Of a stretch of DNA of 64,000 bases, positions 34,178 through 42,229 are shown piece by piece. Source of the stretch: Actinomadura opuntiae. GTDB taxonomy: Bacteria; Actinomycetota; Actinomycetes; Streptosporangiales; Streptosporangiaceae. Numbering within the stretch: position 1 is the first letter of the stretch; each line of letters begins with the position of its first letter. Position numbers and translations under genes: made by a program. The stretch covers positions 434,001 through 498,000 of the forward strand of contig NZ_JASNWF010000004.1 in assembly GCF_030283205.1 (NCBI RefSeq), in the 5' to 3' direction. The notes below the pieces were generated by a model, which had not been told where the DNA came from, made no database searches, and was given only the letters and a program-made list of their open reading frames with translations.

Positions 34178-34614
34178 GGCCAACCTCCGTCCACAATCCT
34201 TGCAGGTCGTTGCGTGGCACGTGGCGCAATTCAGCCAGCGGGTCCCTAAGCCTGGACAAACGCCGGTCCAGGTCACGTGTTCACACCATCATGGCGCCCG
34301 CGCCCGCCGCCACGCCGGACTCCATGCCCTTCGCGGATCAATTGACTCGTACGGGCGGCCCGGGGAGGCGCCCGTCCCCTACTTTTCGATCATCGACCAC
34401 GCACCCGACACCACTAGATCGAACTAGTCCGCGCGTCCCAAACTACCCGCGATGACGGACGGTGACCGAGGCCGGCGTCCACTTACGTACTCTGAGTAGT
34501 CATAAGAACCACAAAAATCGTCTAACGCACCATACGCCTCATCCGTCCCGAGCTTGCCGTCTTCGCGGTCGGGTACCCCTTCGCCGGATGTGTCGCCTAG
34601 TCTTCGGGGGAGCC
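34178..34614. other. 437-bp divergent intergenic region
   Basis: It separates the GCS2 ligase (minus) from the D,D-carboxypeptidase (plus) and must hold both promoters. The part around 34390-34545 is clearly richer in A/T than its surroundings. An inverted repeat ACTAG-n6-CTAGT lies at 34413-34428, and TAGTCT at 34598-34603 is a candidate -10 element 11 bp before the carboxypeptidase ATG. No gene is supported. Confidence 0.5.
34413..34428. promoter_or_regulatory. Candidate operator ACTAG-n6-CTAGT
   Basis: A perfect 5-bp inverted repeat spaced by 6 bp, using the rare CTAG tetranucleotide twice, inside a divergent promoter region. The binding protein is unknown. Confidence 0.35.
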
Positions 34615-36000
34615 ATGGGCGTGCGGGGCGGAACGGCCGCTGCGGGACTGAGGAGCGTCGGAAGCTTGCGAGCAGGACGACAGGGGCGGACCGGAGTCCG
34701 GCGCGCCATGCCGATCATCGCTGTACCGCTGAGCGCGGTCTGTCTGCTGGCGGCGCCCGCCGCCGCGGCACCGGCGGCCGCCCCGGCGGGCCTCCCGGCC
34801 GCGGCGCCGCCGTCGGACCCGGTCGGCGGGCCCCAGCTGGCGAGCCGCGGCATCGTGCTGAACAAGGCGCCGGGCGTCCCGGCGCTGCCGAAGCTGAAGT
34901 TCTCCTCCTACCTCGTCGCCGACGCCGACACCGGCGCGGTGCTCGCCGCCAAGGACCCGCACGGGCAGTACCTTCCGGCCAGCACGCTGAAGACGCTGAC
35001 GTCGGCGACCCTCGTCACCAAGCTCGACCCGAACCGGCTGGTCCGCCCCTCGCAGAAGGCGTGCGACGTCGAGGGCACCAAGGTCGGGCTGACCCCGAAG
35101 ATGCAGTACAAGGTCTCCGACCTGTTCCACGCGCTGATGATGATGTCGGCGAACGACGCGGCGGTCACGCTCGCCGAGGCCAACGGCGGCATGAAGAAGA
35201 CCATCGCCGACATGAACGCCGAGGCGAAGTACCTGCACGCGGACGACACGCTCGCCGCGTCGCCGAACGGCCTCGACGTCGACTACGGCCTCAACCTCCG
35301 CACCCAGCACACCTCGGCCTACGACCTGGTGCTGTTCCTGCGGGAGGCGATGAAGAGCCCGCAGTTCCGGACGTACGTGCAGGCCACCCAGTTCCAGTTC
35401 CCGGCGCCGCCGACCAAGAAGGAGCGCAAGAAGCACAAGAAGGTCGGCGGCTACCCGATCTACACGCACAACAAGCTGCTGCCGGGCCAGAAGTACGGCT
35501 ACCGGGGCATGCTCGGCGGCAAGAACGGCTACACCGTGCACGCCCAGCAGACCTACGTCGCCGAGGCGCGGCGCGACGGGCACACGATCATCGTCTCGGT
35601 GATGCACGGCGAGAGCTCGCCGTTCCAGTCCGCCGCCAAGCTGCTGGACTGGGGCTTCGCCGCGCGCGGCAAGGTCCAGCCGGTCGGCACGCTGGCCGCG
35701 CCCGGCAACGCCCAGGCGAAGAAGCACGCCGACGGCGAGTCGGGCGGCGTGCTCCCCGGCACCTCGCTGGACTCCTCGGACGGCTCGTCCGCCCTCGTCT
35801 ACGAGATCGGCGGCGGCATAGCCGGCGGGGTGCTGGCCGCCGGCGTGCTGCTCGCGGTGTACCGGCGCCGGCGCCGCCACCCCCTGCCGGGCACCGCCGG
35901 GAACCAGGGCGGCGGCTACCGGACGTCCTACGAGGACGCCCCGCACCGCGACGACGCCGCCCCCCATGACGGGCCGTCCTACGACGACACGGCCCGCTGA
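34615..36000 (+). CDS. D-alanyl-D-alanine carboxypeptidase (S11 penicillin-binding protein)
   Basis: The 461-residue enzyme trims peptidoglycan stem peptides outside the membrane. A long leader ends in a hydrophobic signal (about 33-53). The active-site serine motif is PASTLKTLT (Ser123-x-x-Lys126). The second motif is MSANDAA (Ser178-Ala-Asn180). The KTG-type triad is KNG (303-305) within GGKNGYTVHAQQTYVAEA, a Thr-to-Asn change. A C-terminal transmembrane helix (about 400-420), followed by RRRRRH and a hydrophilic tail, anchors it at the membrane. ATG at 34615 is preferred; an ATG at 34588 lies upstream of the proposed -10. Confidence 0.9.
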   Translation: MGVRGGTAAAGLRSVGSLRAGRQGRTGVRRAMPIIAVPLSAVCLLAAPAAAAPAAAPAGLPAAAPPSDPVGGPQLASRGIVLNKAPGVPALPKLKFSSYLVADADTGAVLAAKDPHGQYLPASTLKTLTSATLVTKLDPNRLVRPSQKACDVEGTKVGLTPKMQYKVSDLFHALMMMSANDAAVTLAEANGGMKKTIADMNAEAKYLHADDTLAASPNGLDVDYGLNLRTQHTSAYDLVLFLREAMKSPQFRTYVQATQFQFPAPPTKKERKKHKKVGGYPIYTHNKLLPGQKYGYRGMLGGKNGYTVHAQQTYVAEARRDGHTIIVSVMHGESSPFQSAAKLLDWGFAARGKVQPVGTLAAPGNAQAKKHADGESGGVLPGTSLDSSDGSSALVYEIGGGIAGGVLAAGVLLAVYRRRRRHPLPGTAGNQGGGYRTSYEDAPHRDDAAPHDGPSYDDTAR

Positions 36001-36052
36001 CGACGGCAGAGCCCGCTAGACGCCACCTCGCTAGAGACCGCGGGACGGCCCG

Positions 36053-37141
36053 CTAGAGCGGCGCGTTCGCGGTGCCGGGCTTCGGCTTCGCGGTGTCGCC
36101 GCTCGCGCGGTCCCCGTCCCGGTCCCCGTCGCCATTCCGGCGACGTTCCCCGTCCTCGTCGCCGTCCGGCTCGCGGCGCTTCTCCAGCTCCGTGACCTCC
36201 TGCTCGGCGAGGTTCTCCGGGTCCCCGGCGTCGGCCTTCAGCACGACGCTGCGGGTCGCCGTCCACGCCGCGACGAACAGGACGAACCGGGACACGATGT
36301 TGATCCACACCATCAGCCCGACCAGGACGGCGAACGAGGCGTAGACCGGGTTCTGCGTCGTCCGGCCGATCAGCAGCGTCGCGACCTGCTTGAGCAGCTC
36401 CAGGCCGAGCGCGCCGAACAGCGCGCCGCGGATGATCCGCCGCCAGGGCGCGATCGTGCCCGACAGCCGGGTGAACAGCACCAGGAAGATCACCGTGTCG
36501 AACGCGACGGCGCAGGCCAGCGACAGCAGCCGCAGCCCGGTGCCGGCGCCCGGGACGTCGTCCAGCGAGAACCAGCCGAGCACGGTGTGGGTCGCCGACG
36601 AGGTGACCGTCGACACCGCCATCCCGCAGATGAGGATGACGCCGAGGAACACCAGGACGGCCAGGTCCCACAGCCGCTTGAGGAAGTAGTTGCCGCCGCC
36701 GGTGGGCGGGTTGCCCCAGATGTCGCGCAGCGACTCGCGCAGCACCTGCACCCAGCCGAGCCCGGTGAACAGCAGCGCGACCACGCCCACGACCCCGACG
36801 GCCGTCTTGGACTGCGCGATCTGCTCCACCTGCAGCTGGTCCGACAGGCCCGGCAGCAGCTCACGGACGGCCCTGACGAAGTAGTCGCGGGCCTGCGTGC
36901 TGATGCCGACCAGGTAGCCGAGCAGCGAGTACGCCAGCGCCAGCAGCGGGAAGAACGACAGGAACCCGTAGCAGGTCAGGGCGGCGGCGAGCCGGTCGCC
37001 GCGGCGCTCGGTGTAGCGGTCGAACGCGCGGGCGAGGTGGTCGAACCAGCGCCAGCGGGCGCGGGCGGCGCGCAGCCGGCCCTTCCCGGCCTCCAGCAGG
37101 CCGTCGATCCCCCGCTGAATCCCGCTGATCACCTGCCGCAT
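36053..37141 (-). CDS. YihY/BrkB-family membrane protein
   Basis: The 362-residue protein has about six transmembrane helices in the YihY (UPF0761) pattern: RLAAALTCYGFLSFFPLLAL at the first helix, LLFTGLGWVQVLRESLRDIW, and later LKQVATLLIGRTTQNPVYAS and GLMVWINIVSRFVLFVAAWT. The N-terminal 45 residues are basic, and the C-terminal 60 are a charged, Asp/Arg-rich cytoplasmic tail. Function is unknown despite the old RNase BN label. It is convergent with the carboxypeptidase gene (52 bp). Confidence 0.92.
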   Translation of the reverse strand: MRQVISGIQRGIDGLLEAGKGRLRAARARWRWFDHLARAFDRYTERRGDRLAAALTCYGFLSFFPLLALAYSLLGYLVGISTQARDYFVRAVRELLPGLSDQLQVEQIAQSKTAVGVVGVVALLFTGLGWVQVLRESLRDIWGNPPTGGGNYFLKRLWDLAVLVFLGVILICGMAVSTVTSSATHTVLGWFSLDDVPGAGTGLRLLSLACAVAFDTVIFLVLFTRLSGTIAPWRRIIRGALFGALGLELLKQVATLLIGRTTQNPVYASFAVLVGLMVWINIVSRFVLFVAAWTATRSVVLKADAGDPENLAEQEVTELEKRREPDGDEDGERRRNGDGDRDGDRASGDTAKPKPGTANAPL

Positions 37142-37187
37142 GTACGCAACGTACCCAACCCTTGGCCCACGATGCGGCGGACGGTAA

Positions 37188-37781
37188 TCAACCGTTGAAC
37201 GTTGAGTGGCGTTTCCCGTTGCCGAACACGAAATCGCATTGCGGCCGCCATACGCCGTCCAGGCCGTGCTCGTACAGCGAGAAACCCCACGCCTCGAATT
37301 CGGCGCGGTAGCTCGACAGGTCCTTGTACGCCCGGTCCATCACGTCGTCGGGCAGGTGGTGGGCGATGGTGATGTGCGGGTGGTACGGGAACGGCAGCGG
37401 GCGCGCGAGCGGCCCGGACGCGACCTTCGCCTGGACGCGCTCGCAGCCGCCGATCCCCTGCGCCAGCGCCACGAAGACGACCGGGGACACCGGTCGGAAC
37501 GTTCCGCTGCCGCGCAACCGGATGCGGAACGGCCGCTCGGAATGCGCCACGGCCAGCAGGTGCGCCTCGATCGCGTCCATCTCGTCGGCGGTCACCTCGG
37601 TCGGCGGCATCAGCGTGATGTGCGTCGGGATCGCGGTGGCGAGCGGGTCGCCGTAGGACGCGCGGGTGCGCTGCAGCGCCGTCGCGTACGGCTCGGGGAC
37701 CGGGATCGCCACCCCGATCATCCGGACGCCGCCGGACGCGGCCGGGCCCGCGGGCATCCCCACGAAGGTGTCCGCGGGCAC
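37188..37781 (-). CDS. 2'-5' RNA ligase-family (2H phosphoesterase) protein
   Basis: The 197-residue protein has the two H-x-T/S-type motifs of 2H phosphoesterases: PTHITLMPP and HPHITIAHH, about 90 residues apart, with beta-strand surroundings typical of the family. Members open 2',3'-cyclic phosphates or join 2'-5' RNA ends. GTG at 37781 is chosen for its GAGGGG ribosome site 9 nt upstream; the fold begins at an ATG at 37721, so the first 20 residues are uncertain. It lies 26 bp downstream of trpS. Confidence 0.85.
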   Translation of the reverse strand: MPADTFVGMPAGPAASGGVRMIGVAIPVPEPYATALQRTRASYGDPLATAIPTHITLMPPTEVTADEMDAIEAHLLAVAHSERPFRIRLRGSGTFRPVSPVVFVALAQGIGGCERVQAKVASGPLARPLPFPYHPHITIAHHLPDDVMDRAYKDLSSYRAEFEAWGFSLYEHGLDGVWRPQCDFVFGNGKRHSTFNG

Positions 37782-37807
37782 GGATCGCGTCCCCTCGCCC
37801 GCCACGG

Positions 37808-38905
37808 TCAGCGACCGCGTCCCACGAAGCCGACCCGGTCGCGGACGACGTCCATGGTGCGCGCGGCGGCCGCGCCGGCGCGCGCGGCGCCCTTCTCCAG
37901 GATCCGGTCCAGCTCGGCCGGGTCGTCCAGCAGCTCGGCGGTGCGCTCGCGGATCGGGGTGAAGGTGTCCAGCACGACCTCGGCGAGGTCCTTCTTGAAC
38001 TGGCCGTAGCCGGACCCGGCGTAGCGCGCCTCCAGGTCGGCGACGGACGCGCCGGACAGCGCGGAGTAGATCCGCAGCAGGTTGGTGACGCCGGCCTTCT
38101 TCTCCTCGTCGTACACGACCTCGGTGCCGGTGTCGGTGACCGCGCGCATGATCTTCTTGCGCATCGGGCCGGGGGCCTCCAGCACGTCGATGATGCCCTG
38201 CGGCGAGGACGCCGACTTGCTCATCTTCGCGCCCGGCTCCTGCAGGTCGGTGATCTTCGCGGCGCCCTCGGGGATGTGCGCCTCCGGCGCGACGAACGTC
38301 TCGCCGAACCGGTGGTTGAACCGCTGCGCCAGCGTCCGGGTCAGCTCCAGGTGCTGCCGCTGGTCCTCGCCGACGGGGACGCGCAGGACCGTGCTGCCGG
38401 GCTCCGGCGTGTACAGCAGGATGTCGGCGGCCTGCAGGACCGGGTAGGTGAACAGCCCGACGCTGGTCGCCGACGTCCCCTGCTTGGACGACTTGTCCTT
38501 GAACTGGGTCATCCGGCTCGCCTCGCCGAACCCGGTGAGGCAGCCCATCACCCACGCCAGCTCGGCGTGCTCGGGGACGTGGCTCTGCACGAACAGCGCC
38601 GAGCGGTCGGGGTCGACGCCCATCGCGATCAGCTGCGCGACCGACGCCCGGGTGCGGCGCCGCAGCACCTCGGGGTCGTGCTCGACCGTGATGGCGTGCA
38701 GGTCGACCACGCAGTAGAACGCCTCGTGGGTGTCCTGCAGCGCCACCCACTGCCGCAGCGCGCCCAGATAGTTGCCGAGGTGGAACGAGTCGGCGGTGGG
38801 CTGGATGCCGGAGAGCACCCGCGGGGCGGGCGCCCCGGACGTGCCGCCGGGGCCGGAGGCCGCGTGGTCGGATACTGCGGGGCTGGACGCTTCGGGCATG
38901 TGCAC
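37808..38905 (-). CDS. trpS: Tryptophanyl-tRNA synthetase
   Basis: The 365-residue class I synthetase charges tRNA-Trp. The HIGH-like motif is in [20 protein letters not shown], and [11 protein letters not shown] is the KMSKS loop. [20 protein letters not shown] and the C-terminal helical anticodon region are normal. The first 28 residues form an extra low-complexity N-terminus (Ser/Ala/Gly/Pro). The GTG at 38905 is 6 nt after GAGAAT, which could be the -10 of a leaderless message; ATG at 38899 is an alternative. It lies 12 bp downstream of the CBS/CorC gene. Confidence 0.96.
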   Translation of the reverse strand: MHMPEASSPAVSDHAASGPGGTSGAPAPRVLSGIQPTADSFHLGNYLGALRQWVALQDTHEAFYCVVDLHAITVEHDPEVLRRRTRASVAQLIAMGVDPDRSALFVQSHVPEHAELAWVMGCLTGFGEASRMTQFKDKSSKQGTSATSVGLFTYPVLQAADILLYTPEPGSTVLRVPVGEDQRQHLELTRTLAQRFNHRFGETFVAPEAHIPEGAAKITDLQEPGAKMSKSASSPQGIIDVLEAPGPMRKKIMRAVTDTGTEVVYDEEKKAGVTNLLRIYSALSGASVADLEARYAGSGYGQFKKDLAEVVLDTFTPIRERTAELLDDPAELDRILEKGAARAGAAAARTMDVVRDRVGFVGRGR

Positions 38906-38917
38906 GGACCGATTCTC

Positions 38918-39976
38918 TCAGGTGTCTGCGGAGGCTCCGCCGCCGGTGGCGGCGTCGCCGGCCGGTCGCGGGGCCGCGGCCGGGGGCACGGGTGCCGCCG
39001 GCGCCGCCGCACGCCGCGCCGCCGGCCGTGCCGCGTGCCGCACCGCCTGCACCGCCGCCGGTGCCTGCGCCGCCTGGGGTGCCGCCCGCGGCGTGACGCG
39101 CACGCGGGCCACCCGCCGGCCCTCCATCCGGGCCACCCGCAGGTCCCGGCCGGCGGCCCGCACCGAGTCGCCCTCGGCGGGGACGCGGCCGAGCACCGCC
39201 ATGATGTGCCCGGCGACCGTCTCGTACGGCCCGGCCGGCAACCGGATGCCGGTCTCGGCGGCGAAGTCGTCCAGGTTGAGCAGGCCGTCGACCTCGACCA
39301 CCCCGCCGTGCAGGCGCCGCGCCTGCGCGTCCTGCACATCATATTCGTCGCGGATGTCGCCGATCAGCTCCTCCATCAGGTCTTCCAGCGTGACGATCCC
39401 GGCGACGCCGCCGTACTCGTCCATGACGATCGCCAGATGGCAGCCCTCCCGCCGCATCTCCGACAGCACCGGCAGGACCCGCTGCGAGGACGGCAGGAAC
39501 TTCACCGGCCGCACCAGCTCCCCGACCGGCCGCTCACGGTCGCGGTCCTCGGGGACGAGCAGGTCCCGGATGTGGACGAAGCCGATCACCTCGTCGTGCG
39601 AGCCGCGGCACACCGGGAACCGCGAGTGCGGGCTGCCCGCCGCGGCCCGCGCCGCCGTGCCGAGCGGCAGCGCCGCGTCCAGGAACACCACCTCGGTGCG
39701 GGGCACCAGCACCTCCCGCAGCGGCCGCTCCCCCGCCGCGAACACCTCCTCGATCAGCGCCCGCTCGTCCGCCGCGATCTGGGTGTTCTCGGCCACGAGC
39801 GCGCGCATCCGCTCGGCGGTCGGCTCCTCGCGCAGCGAGTGCGGGTCCCCGCCCGCGAGCCGCACCACCAGGTCCGTGGCGGCCGACAGCAGCCGCACCA
39901 GCGGACGCGCGAGCCGCCCCGGCGGCCGGAACGCCACCGGGGCGGGCGCGGGCTTGCCGGCCGGCATCCGGTCCAT
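38918..39976 (-). CDS. CBS/CorC-domain protein lacking the CNNM membrane domain
   Basis: The 352-residue protein resembles HlyC/CorC (CNNM) transporters but starts at the very end of where the membrane domain would be (RPPGRLARPLVRLLSAATDL). A CBS pair follows (LREVLVPRTEVVFLDAALPL, then VIGFVHIRDLL and CHLAIVMDEYGGVAGIVTLE). The transporter-associated CorC_HlyC domain comes next (VEVDGLLNLDDFAAETGIRL), and an Ala/Pro-rich tail ends the protein. The four-helix CNNM domain of about 180 residues is absent. There is no room upstream for it, since galE begins 136 bp away on the other strand. It may be a regulatory half of a split system. Confidence 0.87.
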   Translation of the reverse strand: MDRMPAGKPAPAPVAFRPPGRLARPLVRLLSAATDLVVRLAGGDPHSLREEPTAERMRALVAENTQIAADERALIEEVFAAGERPLREVLVPRTEVVFLDAALPLGTAARAAAGSPHSRFPVCRGSHDEVIGFVHIRDLLVPEDRDRERPVGELVRPVKFLPSSQRVLPVLSEMRREGCHLAIVMDEYGGVAGIVTLEDLMEELIGDIRDEYDVQDAQARRLHGGVVEVDGLLNLDDFAAETGIRLPAGPYETVAGHIMAVLGRVPAEGDSVRAAGRDLRVARMEGRRVARVRVTPRAAPQAAQAPAAVQAVRHAARPAARRAAAPAAPVPPAAAPRPAGDAATGGGASADT

Positions 39977-40112
39977 GGGGTGTCCCTTCCCCGTTCCGCG
40001 TCCCCGATAGCCCCCGCGGGGCGGCCGCGGCGGTTCGGGATCTCCGCGTCCCGGGTTGCGGATAGCCTGGGCGGCACCCCGCCGTCCTGTCCGCTCTCAT
40101 GGAGGTCCGTAC

Positions 40113-41066
40113 GTGAAGCTGCTCGTCACCGGAGGCGCCGGCTACATCGGCAGCGTCGTCTCCGCACTGCTGCTGGAGGCGGGGCACGAGGTCGTCGTGC
40201 TGGACGACCTGTCCACCGGGCACGAGGACGCCGTCCCGGCCGGCGCGCGGCTGGTGCGCGGCACGCTGCGCGGGGCCGCCGCAGAGGTGCTGGGCGGCGC
40301 GGGCTTCGACGCGGTGCTGCACTTCGCCGCCAGGTCGCTGGTCGGCGAGTCGGTCGAGAACCCCGGCCTGTACTGGGACAAGAACCTCGGCGAGTCGCTG
40401 GCGCTGCTGGAGGCGATGCGGGCCGCCGGGGTCCCGCGGATCGTGTTCTCCTCCACCGCCGCCACCTACGGCGAGCCGGAGTCGACGCCGATCCTGGAGA
40501 CCGACCCGACCCGCCCGACCAACCCCTACGGCGCGTCCAAGCTGGCGATCGACACCACGCTGGCCGAGTACGCGCGGCTGCACGGCATCGGCGGCGTCTC
40601 GCTGCGCTACTTCAACGTCGCCGGCGCCTACGGGACGCAGGGCGAGCGGCACACCGTCGAGACGCACCTGATCCCGAACGTGCTGAAGATCGCCAACGGG
40701 GACGGCGCGGCCGCGAAGCTGTACGGCGAGGACTACCCGACCCCCGACGGCACCTGCGTCCGCGACTACATCCACGTCGCCGACCTCGGCCGGGCCCACC
40801 TGCTCGCGCTGGACGCCTGCGAGCCCGGCGCCCACCAGATCTTCAACCTGGGCAGCGGCACCGGCTACTCCGTCCGCGAGGTCGTCGAGGTCTGCCGCGA
40901 GGTCACCGGGCGCGACATCCCGGCGGAGGCGCACCCGCGCCGCCCCGGCGACCCGGCCGTGCTGATCGCGTCCTCGGACAAGATCCAGTCGCAGCTCGGC
41001 TGGAAGGTCGAGCGGGACCTGCACGCGATGGTGTCGGACGCCTGGACCTTCCTGCGCTCGCGATGA
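40113..41066 (+). CDS. galE: UDP-glucose 4-epimerase
   Basis: The 317-residue short-chain dehydrogenase interconverts UDP-glucose and UDP-galactose. It has [20 protein letters not shown] for NAD binding, [11 protein letters not shown] with the catalytic Ser/Thr, NPYGASK with the catalytic Tyr-x-x-x-Lys, and [12 protein letters not shown] at 40113 is preceded by GGAGG. Its TGA overlaps the galK ATG (ATGA), so the pair is a coupled operon. It can feed both galactose catabolism and cell-wall galactan precursors. Confidence 0.95.
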   Translation: MKLLVTGGAGYIGSVVSALLLEAGHEVVVLDDLSTGHEDAVPAGARLVRGTLRGAAAEVLGGAGFDAVLHFAARSLVGESVENPGLYWDKNLGESLALLEAMRAAGVPRIVFSSTAATYGEPESTPILETDPTRPTNPYGASKLAIDTTLAEYARLHGIGGVSLRYFNVAGAYGTQGERHTVETHLIPNVLKIANGDGAAAKLYGEDYPTPDGTCVRDYIHVADLGRAHLLALDACEPGAHQIFNLGSGTGYSVREVVEVCREVTGRDIPAEAHPRRPGDPAVLIASSDKIQSQLGWKVERDLHAMVSDAWTFLRSR

Positions 41067-42208
41067 CCGATCTGCGCACCGCCTTCGGCGAGGCCTTCGG
41101 GCGGGCCGCCGAGGGCGTCTGGCACGCGCCCGGGCGGATCAACCTGATCGGCGAGCACACCGACTACAACGACGGCCTGGTCCTGCCGTTCGCGCTGTCG
41201 CGCGGCGTGTCGGTGGCCGCCGCGCGGCGCGGCGACGGCGTGGTCGAGGTCCGCTCCCTCCAGGCGGACGGCACCGTCACCGCGCCCGTCGACGGCGGCA
41301 CGGTCGTCTCCGAGGGCTGGCCGCCCGAGCACGCCTGGGCCGCCTACCCCGTCGGCACGGCGCGGGTGCTGCGCGAGCACGGCACCGGCGGCGCGTCCCT
41401 GCTGGTCGACTCCGATCTGCCGCAGGGCGCGGGCCTGTCGTCGTCGGCCGCGCTGGAGTGCGCGACCGCGCTGGCGCTCTGCGATCTGCACGGCGTCGAG
41501 ATCGGCCGTCCCGAGCTGGCCCGGCTGGCGCAGCGCGCCGAGAACGAGCAGGTCGGCATGCCGTGCGGGTTGATGGACCAGTCCGCGTCGCTGCTGTGCA
41601 CGCCCGGCCACGCGCTGCTGCTCGACTGCCGCAGCGGCCTGTCGTCGCAGGTGCCGTTCGACCCGTCCGAGGCCGGGCTGACCCTGCTGGCCGTCGACAC
41701 CCGCGCCTCCCACGCCCTCACCGGCGGCGACTACGGGCGGCGGCGCGCCGAATGCGAGCAGGCCGCGGCGCTGCTCGGCGTCGACGCGCTCCGCGACGTC
41801 AAGGACCTCGCCGGGGCGCTCGGCGCGCTCGGCGACCCGGTGCTGCGGCGCCGCGTCCAGCACGTCGTCACCGAGAACCACCGCGTCGAGGCGTCCGCCG
41901 GGCTGCTGCGCGCGGGCGCCGTCGCCGAGCTCGGCGCGATGCTGAACGCCTCGCACCTGTCGTTGCGCGACCAGTTCGAGATCTCCTGGCCGGAGGCCGA
42001 CACCGCCGTCGACGCGGCGCTGCGCGCGGGCGCCCGCGGCGGCCGGATGATCGGCGGCGGGTTCGGCGGCTCGGTGATCGTGCTCACCGCGTCCGACCGC
42101 GCCGGGCGGGTCCGCGACGCGATCGCCGCGGCCTACGCCAAGCGCGGCTGGACGGCGCCGCGGTTCCTCGACGCCGTCCCGTCCGCCGGAGCCCGCCGCC
42201 TGCCCTGA
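41063..42208 (+). CDS. galK: Galactokinase
   Basis: The 381-residue GHMP kinase phosphorylates galactose to galactose 1-phosphate. The galactokinase signature is [15 protein letters not shown], the ATP-binding motif is [28 protein letters not shown] contains the catalytic Asp, and [11 protein letters not shown] is the third GHMP motif. It is coupled to galE. No galT is present in the window, so the Leloir pathway would have to be completed by a gene elsewhere or by another uridylyltransferase. Confidence 0.95.
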   Translation: MTDLRTAFGEAFGRAAEGVWHAPGRINLIGEHTDYNDGLVLPFALSRGVSVAAARRGDGVVEVRSLQADGTVTAPVDGGTVVSEGWPPEHAWAAYPVGTARVLREHGTGGASLLVDSDLPQGAGLSSSAALECATALALCDLHGVEIGRPELARLAQRAENEQVGMPCGLMDQSASLLCTPGHALLLDCRSGLSSQVPFDPSEAGLTLLAVDTRASHALTGGDYGRRRAECEQAAALLGVDALRDVKDLAGALGALGDPVLRRRVQHVVTENHRVEASAGLLRAGAVAELGAMLNASHLSLRDQFEISWPEADTAVDAALRAGARGGRMIGGGFGGSVIVLTASDRAGRVRDAIAAAYAKRGWTAPRFLDAVPSAGARRLP

Positions 42209-42229
42209 CCCCCGCCTTCCCGCGCCCGG

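Noticed and set aside
38276..42208. A 1310-residue plus-strand frame ending in galactokinase
   Set aside because: Only the part from 41063 matches a protein family. The rest is antisense to trpS and the CBS/CorC gene and out of frame with galE.
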